Source: JBGANR01 sp044222225 (GTDB lineage: Bacteria; Actinomycetota; Actinomycetes; Mycobacteriales; Mycobacteriaceae). Taken from it: a stretch of 64,000 nt of DNA. The DNA lies in the NCBI GenBank assembly GCA_044222225.1, contig JBGANR010000012.1:79192-143191 (forward strand). Reading direction: 5' to 3'. The position numbers and the translations under genes were made by a program. The notes beneath the pieces were generated by a model. The model saw only the letters and a list, made by a program, of their open reading frames with translations, had not been told where the DNA came from and ran no database searches. Below, piece after piece: positions 51,122-63,283 of the stretch (positions within the stretch are counted from its first letter, which is position 1; the number at the start of each line of letters is the position of its first letter).

Positions 51122-51466
51122 TCAGTTGGTGCGTGGCGTCCGCTTCGATGCGCCGCGCATGAACAGTCGGTATTCGAGTTGGTCGGCGGTGGTGGGCGTG
51201 CCGCTCTCGGTGATCTCGGCAGCCCAGCGTGCGAGGAGGGCGCAGTAGCGACCGTAGGTGTCGGCGGGCCATCCGCCGCCGTCGCGGAGTGACTCCCAAC
51301 CACAGTCGCGATGGAGTGCGCGCGCGACACGTGAGTCGAGAATCAGGCATCGTCGACCACCCGCGCCCGCGAAGTAGAGATATTTGGTGAAGAACGCCGG
51401 ACCGAGTCTCTCGTGCCACCAGCCGACGTTGACCGCTATGGGCTGGGAGATCTCGGCGGCTTTCAG
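51122..51466 (-). pseudogene. 5'-truncated OGG-fold DNA glycosylase-like remnant
   Basis: On the minus strand one frame encodes 114 residues without a usable start codon, beginning LKAAEISQPIAVNVGWWHER, then FFTKYLYFAGAG, CLILDSRVARAL and WPADTYGRYCALLARWA, ending SKRTPRTN and TGA. This resembles the C-terminal half of actinobacterial '8-oxoguanine DNA glycosylase OGG fold' proteins. The sequence runs straight out of the asparaginase 3' end (3-nt overlap with its stop), so the N-terminal half has been lost. It fills the 350-bp gap between dinB and the asparaginase gene. The family name is from memory and needs a search. Confidence 0.65.
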
Positions 51467-52413
51467 CCGAAGAACTCCGCGATCGCCGCCCCGTCCGCAC
51501 CCGACGCGAGCAACGCCGTCAGCGCTATCCGAGCCTGCGGCCCGCGCAGCTCCCGCGCGATGATGACGCCCGCCGCCGCGAGGTCGGCGCCACCGCCCCC
51601 GCCGCCGTAGAGGGCCTCCACCGGCCCGGCGACGACGCGCGTCGTCGCCACGACGGCGACGCCCGCGGCCATCGCCCGCCGCGCGGCCTCGAGCACGCCG
51701 CGGTGGGTGTTGGCCGAGCCGGTGGCGGCGAGGACGATGCCGGCCGCGCCGCGTCCGACGGACCAGTCGACGACCCCGGCGTCGACGCCGGGGTAGAGCG
51801 CGATGAGGTCGACCCGGGTGTCGCCGAGATCGACGGGCGGCAGCACCCGCCGCCCGCCCGGCGGCAGGTCGCAGGCGAAGGCGTCGAGAGTGACGGTGTT
51901 GCGTTTACGCAGGCCCCGGGCCCGCAGCACCCGCCCGCCGAAGGCGACGAGCACGCCCTGCCCACGGGCGCCGGGGGAGACGGCGAGCGCGATGGCGGCC
52001 GCGAGGTTGGTGGGCCCGTCCGGGTCGGGCGCGTCCGACGGCTGCTGGGCACCGGTGACGACCACGGGCCGCGGATCGTAGTGCATGAGGTCGAGGAGGA
52101 ACGCCGACTCCTCGAGCGTGTCCGTGCCGTGGGTGACGACGACGCCGGCCACGGACGGGTCGGCGAGTGCGTCCGAGACGGCCCGGCGCAGTGTGTCGAG
52201 ATGCGCGGAGGTCATGGCGGCGCTGTCGATCGCGAAGACGTCGCGGACCTCGACGGAGGCCGCGGCGTCGACGGAGGCCGCCAGCGCCTCGCCCGGCAGG
52301 TGGTCGCCGAGGGCGCCGTCGGCGCGGCGGCGCGAGGCGATCGTGCCCCCGCACGCCAGGCCGACCACGCGGCCCGGGCCGCCGGATGGGTGGACCGTGA
52401 CGTCCTGTGACAT
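51463..52413 (-). CDS. ansA: L-asparaginase
   Basis: Hydrolyses L-asparagine to aspartate and ammonia. The 316-residue protein shows both asparaginase signatures: LACGGTIAS with the nucleophile Thr24, and VVTHGTDTLEESA near residue 88 with the second catalytic Thr and Asp. No signal peptide is seen, suggesting a cytoplasmic enzyme. ATG 52413 has AGAAAGGA upstream; the frame extends to 52446 without support. Synteny with Rv1538c (ansA) between dinX and lspA is conserved. Its 3' end now joins a truncated glycosylase-like remnant. Confidence 0.9.
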   Translation of the reverse strand: MSQDVTVHPSGGPGRVVGLACGGTIASRRRADGALGDHLPGEALAASVDAAASVEVRDVFAIDSAAMTSAHLDTLRRAVSDALADPSVAGVVVTHGTDTLEESAFLLDLMHYDPRPVVVTGAQQPSDAPDPDGPTNLAAAIALAVSPGARGQGVLVAFGGRVLRARGLRKRNTVTLDAFACDLPPGGRRVLPPVDLGDTRVDLIALYPGVDAGVVDWSVGRGAAGIVLAATGSANTHRGVLEAARRAMAAGVAVVATTRVVAGPVEALYGGGGGGADLAAAGVIIARELRGPQARIALTALLASGADGAAIAEFFG

Positions 52414-52570
52414 GGGCGTCCTTTCTAAGAAATCGGCCACAAACATACGGGCGCTTCCGCCGACCGGTCGAATCCGGCTTGCGCTTTGGCATAGTGGTCT
52501 GCGATGCGCCGACGTCCCGCGACGTCGGCGCGATGTACGTCAGCCCAGCCGACGGAAGGCATCGAGACAA

Positions 52571-53062
52571 GTGAAGTCCAGCAAGACGATCATGGCCGCA
52601 TGCGTGGCCCTGGCCCTCGTCGGCAGCGTCGCCGCGTGCGGTTCGGACGACAGCGGCGAGGACGTGCCGACCACGGCCAGCACGTCGGCGAAGGTCGCGC
52701 TGCCCAAGCCGGCCGAGCTCAACACGCTGCTCGACAAGGCGCTCGACCCGAAGGTGCCGCTCGCGGAGAAGCGCGGACTCGTCGAGGACGGTGACCAGGC
52801 GCCGCCGGCCATGTTCGACGCCCTCGTCAAGGGCAAGCGCGACAACCCCGGTGCCACCTATGAGATCGTGCCGCCGATCTCGCCCGGGCCGAATCGGAAC
52901 ACGGCGATCGCGAAGTTCAACATCAAGCTGAACCCGCGGGACGCGCCGATCAACTCCGACGTCACCCTCGTCTACCAGAAGGACAAGTGGCGGCTGTCGA
53001 AGGCGTCGGCCTGCGTGCTGCTCAGCCAGGCCAAGTTCAAGGACAAGAGCTACTGCCCGTAG
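52571..53062 (+). CDS. Lipoprotein with MTB12-like domain
   Basis: A 163-residue predicted lipoprotein: signal peptide with lipobox SVAAC (Cys23), a Ser/Thr-rich linker, then a domain of about 105 residues (PKPAELNTLLDKALDPKVP, LVYQKDKWRLS) resembling the C-terminal domain of the mycobacterial low-molecular-weight antigen MTB12/CFP-2. GTG 52571 follows GGAAGG. Function unknown; it should lie on the outer face of the membrane. It is divergent from the asparaginase gene. Confidence 0.78.
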   Translation: MKSSKTIMAACVALALVGSVAACGSDDSGEDVPTTASTSAKVALPKPAELNTLLDKALDPKVPLAEKRGLVEDGDQAPPAMFDALVKGKRDNPGATYEIVPPISPGPNRNTAIAKFNIKLNPRDAPINSDVTLVYQKDKWRLSKASACVLLSQAKFKDKSYCP

Positions 53063-53072
53063 CGGTCGGGTC

Positions 53073-54074
53073 TCAGGCGCTCGCCCAGGTGCTGGTGTAA
53101 GCCAGCGGCTGGGCGAGCGTTCTCGTCGTGTCGGCGCCGGAGAGCTCCTGGGCGCCGGACATCCTCGTCGATCCCGCGACCGGCAGCGGCCGGCGCAGGT
53201 CGATCACCGCGGTGCCCTTGCCGGCCATCGAGTAGCGGACGATCTGCAGCGCCTGCCCGCTCGGCAGCCGGTAGACGTCGTTCACCGGTGATTCCTCGAT
53301 GTCGAAGGACACCTCGAGCACCGTGCCCTGCCAGGCCGTGAGGGTGGCCGTGATCGTCTGCTCGAGGGTGAGCGAGGCCGTCGTCACCGTCCGTTTCGCC
53401 TGCCAGGTGGCACCGACGCCGACGGGTGTCGTCGGCAGCGTCACCGAGCGCAGCAGCGCTTCGAGGAACGTCTGCTCGGCGGCGCCGCGAGCCTCCTGCG
53501 ACGCCTTCTCCTGGGGGATGAACCGGGCGCTCACCGGTGCGTGGCCGGGGCCGAGCGCCGCGCCGGCCTTCGAGCCGGAGACGGCGTCGAGCTTGCCGGC
53601 GAGCGCTTGGGCCTGCGAGCGCGGCGCGTCGAAGACGAACTCGGCGTCGGTGGCGTCGGCGCAGTTGACGGCGGCCGTCAGCGGCAGCTCGACGTCCGCG
53701 GCGGCGCCGCCGGGGTCGGCGGTGCGGCCGGTGAGCCGCGTCGTGAGCACCGATTCGCGGTCGAGCACGGGCTGCGGCACGGCGTGCGGCTGCGCTCCCG
53801 GCGACGTGACGGTGACGGCCGCCGGCGCGATGGGGACGAGGACGGCGGCGGTGTCCTTGGCCGTCGAATAGTCGACGCAGCGCGTCGGGCGGGTGTCGGT
53901 GCCGCCGTCGTCCTCGGAGCCGCCGGAACAGCCGGCGAGGGCCAGCGCGGCGGCCACCGGCAGCACGAGCAGCGGGGACGCGACGCGGCGTCGGACGGGG
54001 CCGGCGAGGGTCGGTGCAGAGGCGGCGGCACCGGCCACGGCGGGCCCGGCGGCGTCGTTCGAGGCAGATGGCAT
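53073..54074 (-). CDS. Predicted lipoprotein of unknown function
   Basis: A 333-residue exported protein. A hydrophobic segment ends in the lipobox ALAGC (Cys49); a disordered Gly/Ser/Asp stretch follows and then a beta-rich domain to the end (VGATWQAKRTVTTASLTLEQTITATLTAW). The C-terminal half resembles DUF6263-type actinobacterial proteins, with low certainty. ATG 54074 is preceded by TACCCT at 7 nt, so the mRNA is probably leaderless. It is convergent with the MTB12-like gene and divergent from lspA across only 37 bp. Confidence 0.7.
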   Translation of the reverse strand: MPSASNDAAGPAVAGAAASAPTLAGPVRRRVASPLLVLPVAAALALAGCSGGSEDDGGTDTRPTRCVDYSTAKDTAAVLVPIAPAAVTVTSPGAQPHAVPQPVLDRESVLTTRLTGRTADPGGAAADVELPLTAAVNCADATDAEFVFDAPRSQAQALAGKLDAVSGSKAGAALGPGHAPVSARFIPQEKASQEARGAAEQTFLEALLRSVTLPTTPVGVGATWQAKRTVTTASLTLEQTITATLTAWQGTVLEVSFDIEESPVNDVYRLPSGQALQIVRYSMAGKGTAVIDLRRPLPVAGSTRMSGAQELSGADTTRTLAQPLAYTSTWASA

Positions 54075-54081
54075 CGGGCTC

Positions 54082-54087
54082 AGGGTA
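54082..54087 (-). promoter_or_regulatory. Predicted -10 box for leaderless lipoprotein mRNA
   Basis: TACCCT on the minus strand ends 7 nt before ATG 54074. It lies 10 bp from the oppositely directed -10 box of lspA in the same 37-bp gap. Confidence 0.45.
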
Positions 54088-54097
54088 GCCGTCGCCT

Positions 54098-54103
54098 TAC
54101 ACT
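54098..54103 (+). promoter_or_regulatory. Predicted -10 box for leaderless lspA mRNA
   Basis: TACACT ends 8 nt before ATG 54112. The two divergent -10 boxes are so close that polymerases on them would exclude each other. Confidence 0.45.
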
Positions 54104-54111
54104 CGACGTCG

Positions 54112-54699
54112 ATGACCGAACAATCGGACGCCGCGGGCGTCCCTCGCCGCCGTCTGCTCCCCGTCGTCTTCGCCCTCGCCGCCACCGTTCTGCTGCTCGA
54201 CATCGCCACGAAGGTGTGGGTGGTGTCCGCCATCGCGCCCGGCGAGGTGGTCTCCGTCATCGGTGACACGGTGACGCTGCGGATCGTCCGCAATCCCGGC
54301 GCGGCGTTCTCGCTGGCCACGGGCATGACCTGGGTGCTGACGCTGGTCGCGGTCGGCGTCGTCACCGCCATCATCGTGTTCAGCTCCCGGCTCCGGTCGG
54401 GCTGGTGGGCGCTCGGCCTGGGGCTCATCCTGGGCGGGGCGCTCGGCAATCTCGTCGACCGCTTCCTGCGGTCGCCGGGACCGCTGCGCGGGCACGTCGT
54501 CGACTTCTTCTCCGTCGGCTGGTTCCCGGTGTTCAACGTCGCCGATTCGGGGGTCACCTGCGGGGCGGTGCTGCTGGTGGCGCTCACGCTGTTCGGGATC
54601 GAGATGGACGGCACCCGCACGTCCGGGCGGAACCGGGAGCCCGAGGAGTCCGCGGGCGATGACGAGACGAGTGTGAAGAGGAGTGCCGACGATGCGTGA
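54112..54699 (+). CDS. lspA: Lipoprotein signal peptidase II
   Basis: LspA cleaves signal peptides from lipid-modified prolipoproteins in the membrane. The 195-residue protein has four membrane helices and the catalytic aspartate motifs GNLVDRFLR (about 117-125) and FNVADSGV (about 142-149). A charged C-terminal tail (RTSGRNREPEESAGDDE) extends into the cytoplasm. It matches Rv1539. The next gene starts within its last codons. Its two divergently placed lipoprotein neighbours are possible substrates, which is only suggestive. Confidence 0.94.
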   Translation: MTEQSDAAGVPRRRLLPVVFALAATVLLLDIATKVWVVSAIAPGEVVSVIGDTVTLRIVRNPGAAFSLATGMTWVLTLVAVGVVTAIIVFSSRLRSGWWALGLGLILGGALGNLVDRFLRSPGPLRGHVVDFFSVGWFPVFNVADSGVTCGAVLLVALTLFGIEMDGTRTSGRNREPEESAGDDETSVKRSADDA

Positions 54700-55615
54700 G
54701 ACGCGGTCGATGCCCGTGCCGGACGGGCTGGACGGGATGCGGGTGGACGCGGCGGTGTCGCGGCTGCTCGGCCTGTCGCGGACGGTCGCGGCGACGCTGG
54801 CGACGGAAGGGGACGTGCTGATCGACTTCGTCGCCGCGGGCAAGTCCGAGCGCGTCGTCGCCGGCAGCTGGATCGAGGTGACGCTCCCGGAGCCGGCGCG
54901 ACCGGTGCGGCTGGAGGAGACGCCGGTCGACGGGATGGGCATCATCTACTCGGACGCCGACATCGTCGTCGTCGACAAGCCGGTGGGCGTCGCCGCCCAT
55001 CCCTCGGTCGGCTGGACGGGGCCCACGGTCGTCGGCGGTCTCGCGGCGGCGGGTTTCCGCATCTCGACGTCCGGCGCGCACGAGCGCCAGGGCATCGTGC
55101 ACCGGCTCGACGTCGGCACGTCCGGGGTGATGGTGGTGGCGACGAGCGAGAGCGCGTACACGCTGCTCAAGCGGGCGTTCCGCGACCGGACCGTCGACAA
55201 GCGCTACCACGCCCTCGTGCAGGGGCACCCCGACCCGTCGAGCGGCACCATCGACGCGCCGATCGGCCGGCACCCGGTCGGGGACTGGCGGTTCGCGGTG
55301 AGCGAGCGCGGCAAGCCGAGCGTCACGCACTACGACACGATCGAGGCGTTCGCGGCGGCCAGCCTGCTCGACGTGCACCTGGAGACGGGGCGGACGCACC
55401 AGATCCGCGTGCACTTCTCGGCGCTGCGGCATCCGTGCTGCGGCGACCTCACCTACGGCGCCGACCCGAAACTCGCGACGCGTCTGGGCCTGTCGCGCCA
55501 ATGGCTGCACGCGGTGTCACTCGGCTTCGCTCATCCCGACGGCCGAGCCGTCCAGTTCACCAGCTCGTATCCGGCCGATCTGCAGCATGCCCTCGACGCC
55601 CTCCGCGACGGCTGA
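54692..55615 (+). CDS. 23S rRNA pseudouridine synthase, RluD family
   Basis: Converts uridines to pseudouridine in 23S rRNA. The 307-residue protein has a divergent S4-like N-terminal region (about 12-70) and the RluA-family catalytic motif HRLDVGTSG with D140. KRYHALVQG and LETGRTHQIRVH are further family motifs. ATG 54692 is preferred over GTG 54683 because GAAGAGGAG lies 7 nt upstream. It overlaps lspA by 8 nt, the lspA-rluD pairing being widespread (Rv1539-Rv1540). The exact target positions cannot be read from sequence. Confidence 0.9.
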   Translation: MRETRSMPVPDGLDGMRVDAAVSRLLGLSRTVAATLATEGDVLIDFVAAGKSERVVAGSWIEVTLPEPARPVRLEETPVDGMGIIYSDADIVVVDKPVGVAAHPSVGWTGPTVVGGLAAAGFRISTSGAHERQGIVHRLDVGTSGVMVVATSESAYTLLKRAFRDRTVDKRYHALVQGHPDPSSGTIDAPIGRHPVGDWRFAVSERGKPSVTHYDTIEAFAAASLLDVHLETGRTHQIRVHFSALRHPCCGDLTYGADPKLATRLGLSRQWLHAVSLGFAHPDGRAVQFTSSYPADLQHALDALRDG

Positions 55616-56132
55616 TCCGGGCGCCCGAGCGGTTTCACGACGCGCGATGATCGCGGTCGTCGTCGTGGCGCTGCTCGCCGCGCTGGTCTGGGCGGCGGGG
55701 AGCGCGACGGGCCGCGCCGAACGCGTCGTCGTCGACCAGCTCGGGCCGGACCGTGGCGAGAGCGCCGGCCACTACCGCGAACGCGCGCGGGCGACGCTCT
55801 CCGGCGTGGCCGACGAGACGCGCTGGGCCGGCGTCTTCTTTCAGGTGCCCGTCGACGGCGCGACCCTGTGGCGCATCGCCGGTACGGCGCGCATCGCACG
55901 GGTGTGGGTGCGCGGCCCGGGCGTGCCGGTCCAGCCCGTATCGGCGGATCGCCGGTCGGTCGAGACCGCGCTGACGAACGCCGGTGTCGCCCCGACCTGC
56001 ACCTGCCTCGTGGCCGCGGTGCTGCTGGGGGACGTCGACGCGTTGCGCCGCGCCGCGTCCGATCCGGCCGTGAAGGTGGTGGAGGCGGCGCCCGCGGACG
56101 CGGGTCTCGTGGTCCTCCGCTCGGCCGATTGA
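55587..56132 (+). CDS. Membrane-anchored protein of unknown function
   Basis: A 181-residue protein with an N-terminal membrane helix (about 21-43) and an extracytoplasmic domain with a CTCLVAAVLLGD cysteine pair near 137. I do not recognise the family. ATG 55587 overlaps the pseudouridine synthase gene by 29 bp, so it belongs to the lspA operon. GC skew and codon use look normal for the window, supporting a real gene. Confidence 0.6.
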   Translation: MPSTPSATADPGARAVSRRAMIAVVVVALLAALVWAAGSATGRAERVVVDQLGPDRGESAGHYRERARATLSGVADETRWAGVFFQVPVDGATLWRIAGTARIARVWVRGPGVPVQPVSADRRSVETALTNAGVAPTCTCLVAAVLLGDVDALRRAASDPAVKVVEAAPADAGLVVLRSAD

Positions 56133-56211
56133 TGTCCGAACACGACGGACGAGTTCGCTAGGCCGCTCGGGTGGCGATATCCTGGCGGTTCTGGGGGCGA
56201 GGAGGTGACGC

Positions 56212-57819
56212 GTGCTGGCTGAGGGTGTCGTGATCGGCGGCTATCGCGTCGAACGAGAACTCGGCAAGGGCGGCATGGGGGCCGTCTACTTGGCGCGTCA
56301 CCCTGAGCTGCCGCGCAGCGACGCCCTCAAGGTGCTGCGGGACGTCGGCGGCGACGAGACGTACCGCCGGCGGTTCCTCCGGGAGGCCGAGCTGGCGGCC
56401 GTGCTCGACCACCCGAACATCGTCACCGTCTACAACCGGGGCCGCGACGGCGACCAGTTGTGGATCGCGATGCAGTACATCAAGGGCAACGACGCCGGTG
56501 ACGCGCTGCGCGTCGAACGCCTCGGGCTCGATCCGCAGCGGGTGGGCCGGATCGTCACGGCCGTCGCGCGGGGGCTCGACTACGCGCACCGGAACAAGCT
56601 GCTGCATCGTGACATCAAGCCGGCGAACATCCTGCTCGCCGAGGAGGACGGCGACGACGAGCGCGTGCTCATCACCGACTTCGGCATCGCGCGCGCCACC
56701 GATTCCAACAGCCGGCTGACGGCTGTCGGCAGCGTCGTCGCGACGCTCTCGTACGCCTCGCCGGAGCAGTTGTCGGCCCAGACGCTCGACGGCCGCAGCG
56801 ACCAGTACTCGCTGGCCGCGACGGCGTTCCACCTGCTCACGGGGCGCGTCCCGTTTCCGGACAAGTCGCCGGGCGAGGCGATGAAGGCGCATCTCAAGCG
56901 CCCGGTGCCCAAGGTCTCGGAGCTGCGGCTGGAGATCCCGCCGGCCGTCGACGACGTCATCGCGAAGGCGATGGCCAAGCTGCCCCGCGGGCGGTACGAG
57001 ACGTGCCGCGAGTTCGCGACCGCGCTCACCGCGGCCCTGCAGGCGCCGCTGACGCCCGAGGACCCGGAGACGACGACGCCGACGGGCTCGGCCACCGGGC
57101 GGGGCACGGCCGGGGCGTCGGCCCGCATCGAGCCGTCGGCCCGGGTCGAGCCGTCCGCGCGCGTCGATCCGTCGGCCCGGGTCAAGCCGCCCGCGAAGGA
57201 GCCCTCGCACGGGGCGCACCAGAGTGCCCACCGGCGCCCGGCGCCCGGCCACGCCGACCCGCGTCAGCCCGGGCCGGCGTCGGATCCGGTACCGCGCGGC
57301 GCGGCGCCCGCTCCCAGACCGGGCGGTCCGATCGGTCTGCCGAAGCCGATCTCTCCGCCGAAGTCCGGTGTGCCGCAGGACAAGCCGGGCAGGCGGCCGC
57401 CGGGAGCGCCGCTCGTCTCGCCGCAGGCGGCGCCCACGGTCACACCGCCGACGGCGAAGCCGCTCGGCCCGCCGCCGCAGGCGAATCCCGCCGGGCGCCC
57501 CGGCGGTGGCGTCCGGAATCCGGCGCCCCCGCAGGCAGGCAGGCCGGGCGCGCGTCAGGGTCCGTCGCGCGGCGCCGCGGCCCCGCGTCCGACGCCCGTC
57601 CGGCGCGTGGCGCCGCAGCCGATGCCCGGCGGGGTCGAGTCCTATCCGTTGCCGTCTCGGCCCATCCAGCGTCCCGCTCCGGCGCCGGAACCCCGTCCGG
57701 TGCCGCAACCGGCCTGGGGCGGCCCGCCCACCAGGTCAGGCCGTGGCGTCATCGTGCTCATCGTCGTGGGCATCATCGTGGCCGTCCTCATCGTCGCGGT
57801 GGTGCTCTTCTTCTCCTGA
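56212..57819 (+). CDS. Tail-anchored Ser/Thr protein kinase with Pro-rich linker
   Basis: A 535-residue eukaryotic-type kinase. The kinase domain (about 10-275) has GKGGMGAVY (18-26), ATP lysine K40, HRDIKPAN (132-139) and DFG (156-158). About 230 residues rich in Pro, Ala, Gly and Arg follow, and one membrane helix (about 512-534) ends the protein two residues from the C-terminus. There is therefore no extracellular sensor domain, unlike PknB or PknL. The linker includes an ARVEPSARVDPSARV repeat. GTG 56212 has GAGGAGG upstream. It lies between the lspA operon and dnaE1. Its substrates are unknown. Confidence 0.85.
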   Translation: MLAEGVVIGGYRVERELGKGGMGAVYLARHPELPRSDALKVLRDVGGDETYRRRFLREAELAAVLDHPNIVTVYNRGRDGDQLWIAMQYIKGNDAGDALRVERLGLDPQRVGRIVTAVARGLDYAHRNKLLHRDIKPANILLAEEDGDDERVLITDFGIARATDSNSRLTAVGSVVATLSYASPEQLSAQTLDGRSDQYSLAATAFHLLTGRVPFPDKSPGEAMKAHLKRPVPKVSELRLEIPPAVDDVIAKAMAKLPRGRYETCREFATALTAALQAPLTPEDPETTTPTGSATGRGTAGASARIEPSARVEPSARVDPSARVKPPAKEPSHGAHQSAHRRPAPGHADPRQPGPASDPVPRGAAPAPRPGGPIGLPKPISPPKSGVPQDKPGRRPPGAPLVSPQAAPTVTPPTAKPLGPPPQANPAGRPGGGVRNPAPPQAGRPGARQGPSRGAAAPRPTPVRRVAPQPMPGGVESYPLPSRPIQRPAPAPEPRPVPQPAWGGPPTRSGRGVIVLIVVGIIVAVLIVAVVLFFS

Positions 57820-57874
57820 CGTGGGCGTCTTCGCGGCGGCGTCGCGGTCCGGTGGAACTGTCAGGGGTGCCGCC

Positions 57875-57880
57875 TAGACT
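57875..57880 (+). promoter_or_regulatory. Possible dnaE1 promoter -10 box
   Basis: TAGACT lies 41 nt before the dnaE1 GTG. Unlike the leaderless cases, a normal ribosome binding site (GGAAGGGGAGAG) lies between it and the start, so a short leader is expected. Confidence 0.4.
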
Positions 57881-57921
57881 GATCACGCCGAAGAGGGGCA
57901 CGCCGGCGGAAGGGGAGAGAC

Positions 57922-61461
<3,540 letters not shown>

Positions 61462-61468
61462 GACGCGT

Positions 61469-61499
61469 CGATCCCCGGCGCCGAGGGCGTCGGGGATCG
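61469..61499. terminator. Terminator between dnaE1 and small membrane protein gene
   Basis: CGATCCCCG and CGGGGATCG pair around a 13-nt loop in the gap between two convergent genes. It is likely to serve both. Confidence 0.6.
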
Positions 61500-61519
61500 A
61501 AGAAGGGGAGACCGGTCGG

Positions 61520-61759
61520 CTACCGCCGGCTGCGGTGGGCCAGGACGCCGACCTGGGCCGCCACCGTGGCCACGGTGGCGACGAGCACGGCCGTCGGCGC
61601 GGCGGCGCCCAGCAGGAGAGCGCCGAGCAGTACCGCGACGGCGACGGCGAGAACCGCCAGTTTGGCGACCGGCCAGGCGGCGCCGGCGATGTCGACGGTG
61701 TGGCGGGGAGCGGTGCGCGCTCCCCGGGTGAGGATGAGCTGCGGCGCGGCGGCGGTCAT
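61520..61759 (-). CDS. Small two-helix membrane protein
   Basis: A 79-residue protein with two hydrophobic segments (about 24-47 and 50-72), a short N-terminal tail and a basic HRSRR end. ATG 61759 has AAGGAG at good spacing, which supports translation; the frame extends to 61918 without support. I do not recognise the family. It lies between dnaE1 and ilvA on the opposite strand and is divergent from ilvA. Confidence 0.6.
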   Translation of the reverse strand: MTAAAPQLILTRGARTAPRHTVDIAGAAWPVAKLAVLAVAVAVLLGALLLGAAAPTAVLVATVATVAAQVGVLAHRSRR

Positions 61760-61912
61760 CGCGACTCCTTCGTCCGTGCGGGCTGTACCGACATCGAGAC
61801 TAGCACCGCCAGAACTGGAATTCAGGGTCGCCGAACTTCTGGTTCGCCACAGCCGTCGCCGAACGTTCCGGCGCGGTGTCCGCCTCGTCGCGGACGGCGT
61901 CCGGCGTGCTCG

Positions 61913-61918
61913 TAGCAT
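61913..61918 (+). promoter_or_regulatory. Predicted -10 box for leaderless ilvA mRNA
   Basis: TAGCAT ends 8 nt before GTG 61927, the same hexamer and spacing as at the Rv2175c-like gene. Confidence 0.5.
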
Positions 61919-61926
61919 GAATCAGC

Positions 61927-63270
61927 GTGACTGCTCCCACCCATGACGTCGTCCCCGGCCTCAACGCCCGAGAGATCAGCGCGGCTGCCGAGCGCATCGC
62001 GCAGGCCGTCGAGCGGACGCCGCTCATCGAGGCCGTGCGGCTGTCCCGCGCGCACGGCGCCCGCGTCCACCTCAAGCGCGAGGACCTGCAGTCGGTGCGC
62101 TCGTACAAGATCCGCGGCGCCTACAACGTGATGGCCCAGCTGACGGACGCCGAACTCGCCGCCGGCGTCGTCGCCGCGAGCGCAGGCAACCACGCGCAGG
62201 GCGTCGCCTACGCCTGCCGGACGATGGGCGTCCCGGGCCGGATCTACGTGCCGGCCAACACGCCGAAGCAGAAGCAGGACAGGATCCGCTTCCATGGTGG
62301 CGACCGCGTCCAGCTCATCGCCACCGGCAGCACGTACGACGCCGCCGCGGCGGCCGCGCTCGAGGACGTCGGACGCACCGGCGCGACGTGGATCCATCCC
62401 TTCGACGACGCGCGTACCGCAGCCGGCCAGGGCACGATCGCCGCGGAGATCGTCGCCCAGCTCGGAAAGGTGCCCGATCTCGTCATCGTCCCGGTCGGCG
62501 GCGGGGGCGCGCTCGCGGGCATCACGACGTACCTGCGCTCGGTCTCGCCGAACGTGCGGATCGTCGGGGTGGAACCGGCCGGTGCGCTGTCGCTGGCGGC
62601 GGCGCTCGTCGACGGCGGCCCCGTCACGCTCGGCGAGATCGACACCTTCATCGACGGCGCCGCCGTGCGCCGGATCGGGGCCGTCGGTCACGCCGTCATG
62701 GCGGGTGCGGGCGCGACCGTCGCCTCGCATCCGTCGCTCGCCGCCGCGCGGACCGTGCCCGGTCACCGCCCGCTCGGCCCCGGTGCGGCGCACATCGTGC
62801 ACGTCGAGGAGGGCGCGGTCTGCTCGGCGATGCTGGAGCTGTATCAGAACGAGGGCGTCATCGCCGAGCCCGCGGGCGCGCTGGCGGTCGCCGGCCTCGA
62901 CGCCGTGACGATCGAGCCCGGCTGGGACGTCGTGTGCCTGGTCTCCGGCGGCAACAACGACGTCTCACGCTACGGCGAGATCATCGAGCGCTCGCTCGTC
63001 CACCGCGGCCTCAAGCACTACTTCCTCGTCGACTTCCCGCAGGAGCCCGGTGCGCTGCGCGGCTTCCTCAACGACGTGCTCGGCCCGGACGACGACATCA
63101 CGCTCTTCGAATACGTCAAGCGCAACAACCGGGAGACCGGACCGGCCCTGGTCGGGATCGAACTCGGCTCCGCGCAGGGGCTTCCGTCGTTGCTGGACCG
63201 GATGGCGGCGGCGTCGATGGAGGTGGAGCGGATCCTCCCCGGCTCGGCCGCGTACCGGTACCTCACCTGA
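61927..63270 (+). CDS. ilvA: Threonine ammonia-lyase (deaminase)
   Basis: PLP enzyme that deaminates threonine to 2-oxobutanoate, the first step of isoleucine synthesis. The 447-residue protein has SVRSYKIRGAYN with the PLP lysine K61, SAGNHAQGVAYA (about 79-90) and the glycine loop VGGGGALAG. A single C-terminal ACT-like regulatory domain (about 355-440, HYFLVDFPQEPGALRGFL) suggests feedback control by isoleucine. It matches Rv1559, after dnaE1 in the same block. Its product pathway links with the T-box-controlled ileS in the same window only by metabolism. Confidence 0.94.
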   Translation: MTAPTHDVVPGLNAREISAAAERIAQAVERTPLIEAVRLSRAHGARVHLKREDLQSVRSYKIRGAYNVMAQLTDAELAAGVVAASAGNHAQGVAYACRTMGVPGRIYVPANTPKQKQDRIRFHGGDRVQLIATGSTYDAAAAAALEDVGRTGATWIHPFDDARTAAGQGTIAAEIVAQLGKVPDLVIVPVGGGGALAGITTYLRSVSPNVRIVGVEPAGALSLAAALVDGGPVTLGEIDTFIDGAAVRRIGAVGHAVMAGAGATVASHPSLAAARTVPGHRPLGPGAAHIVHVEEGAVCSAMLELYQNEGVIAEPAGALAVAGLDAVTIEPGWDVVCLVSGGNNDVSRYGEIIERSLVHRGLKHYFLVDFPQEPGALRGFLNDVLGPDDDITLFEYVKRNNRETGPALVGIELGSAQGLPSLLDRMAAASMEVERILPGSAAYRYLT

Positions 63271-63283
63271 TGTTCGGGACCGG

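Noticed and set aside
51030..51500. 156-codon frame on the minus strand between dinB and ansA
   Set aside because: Arg/Thr/Pro-rich translation without conserved motifs; the neighbouring frame (51122-51466) gives a far more protein-like sequence.
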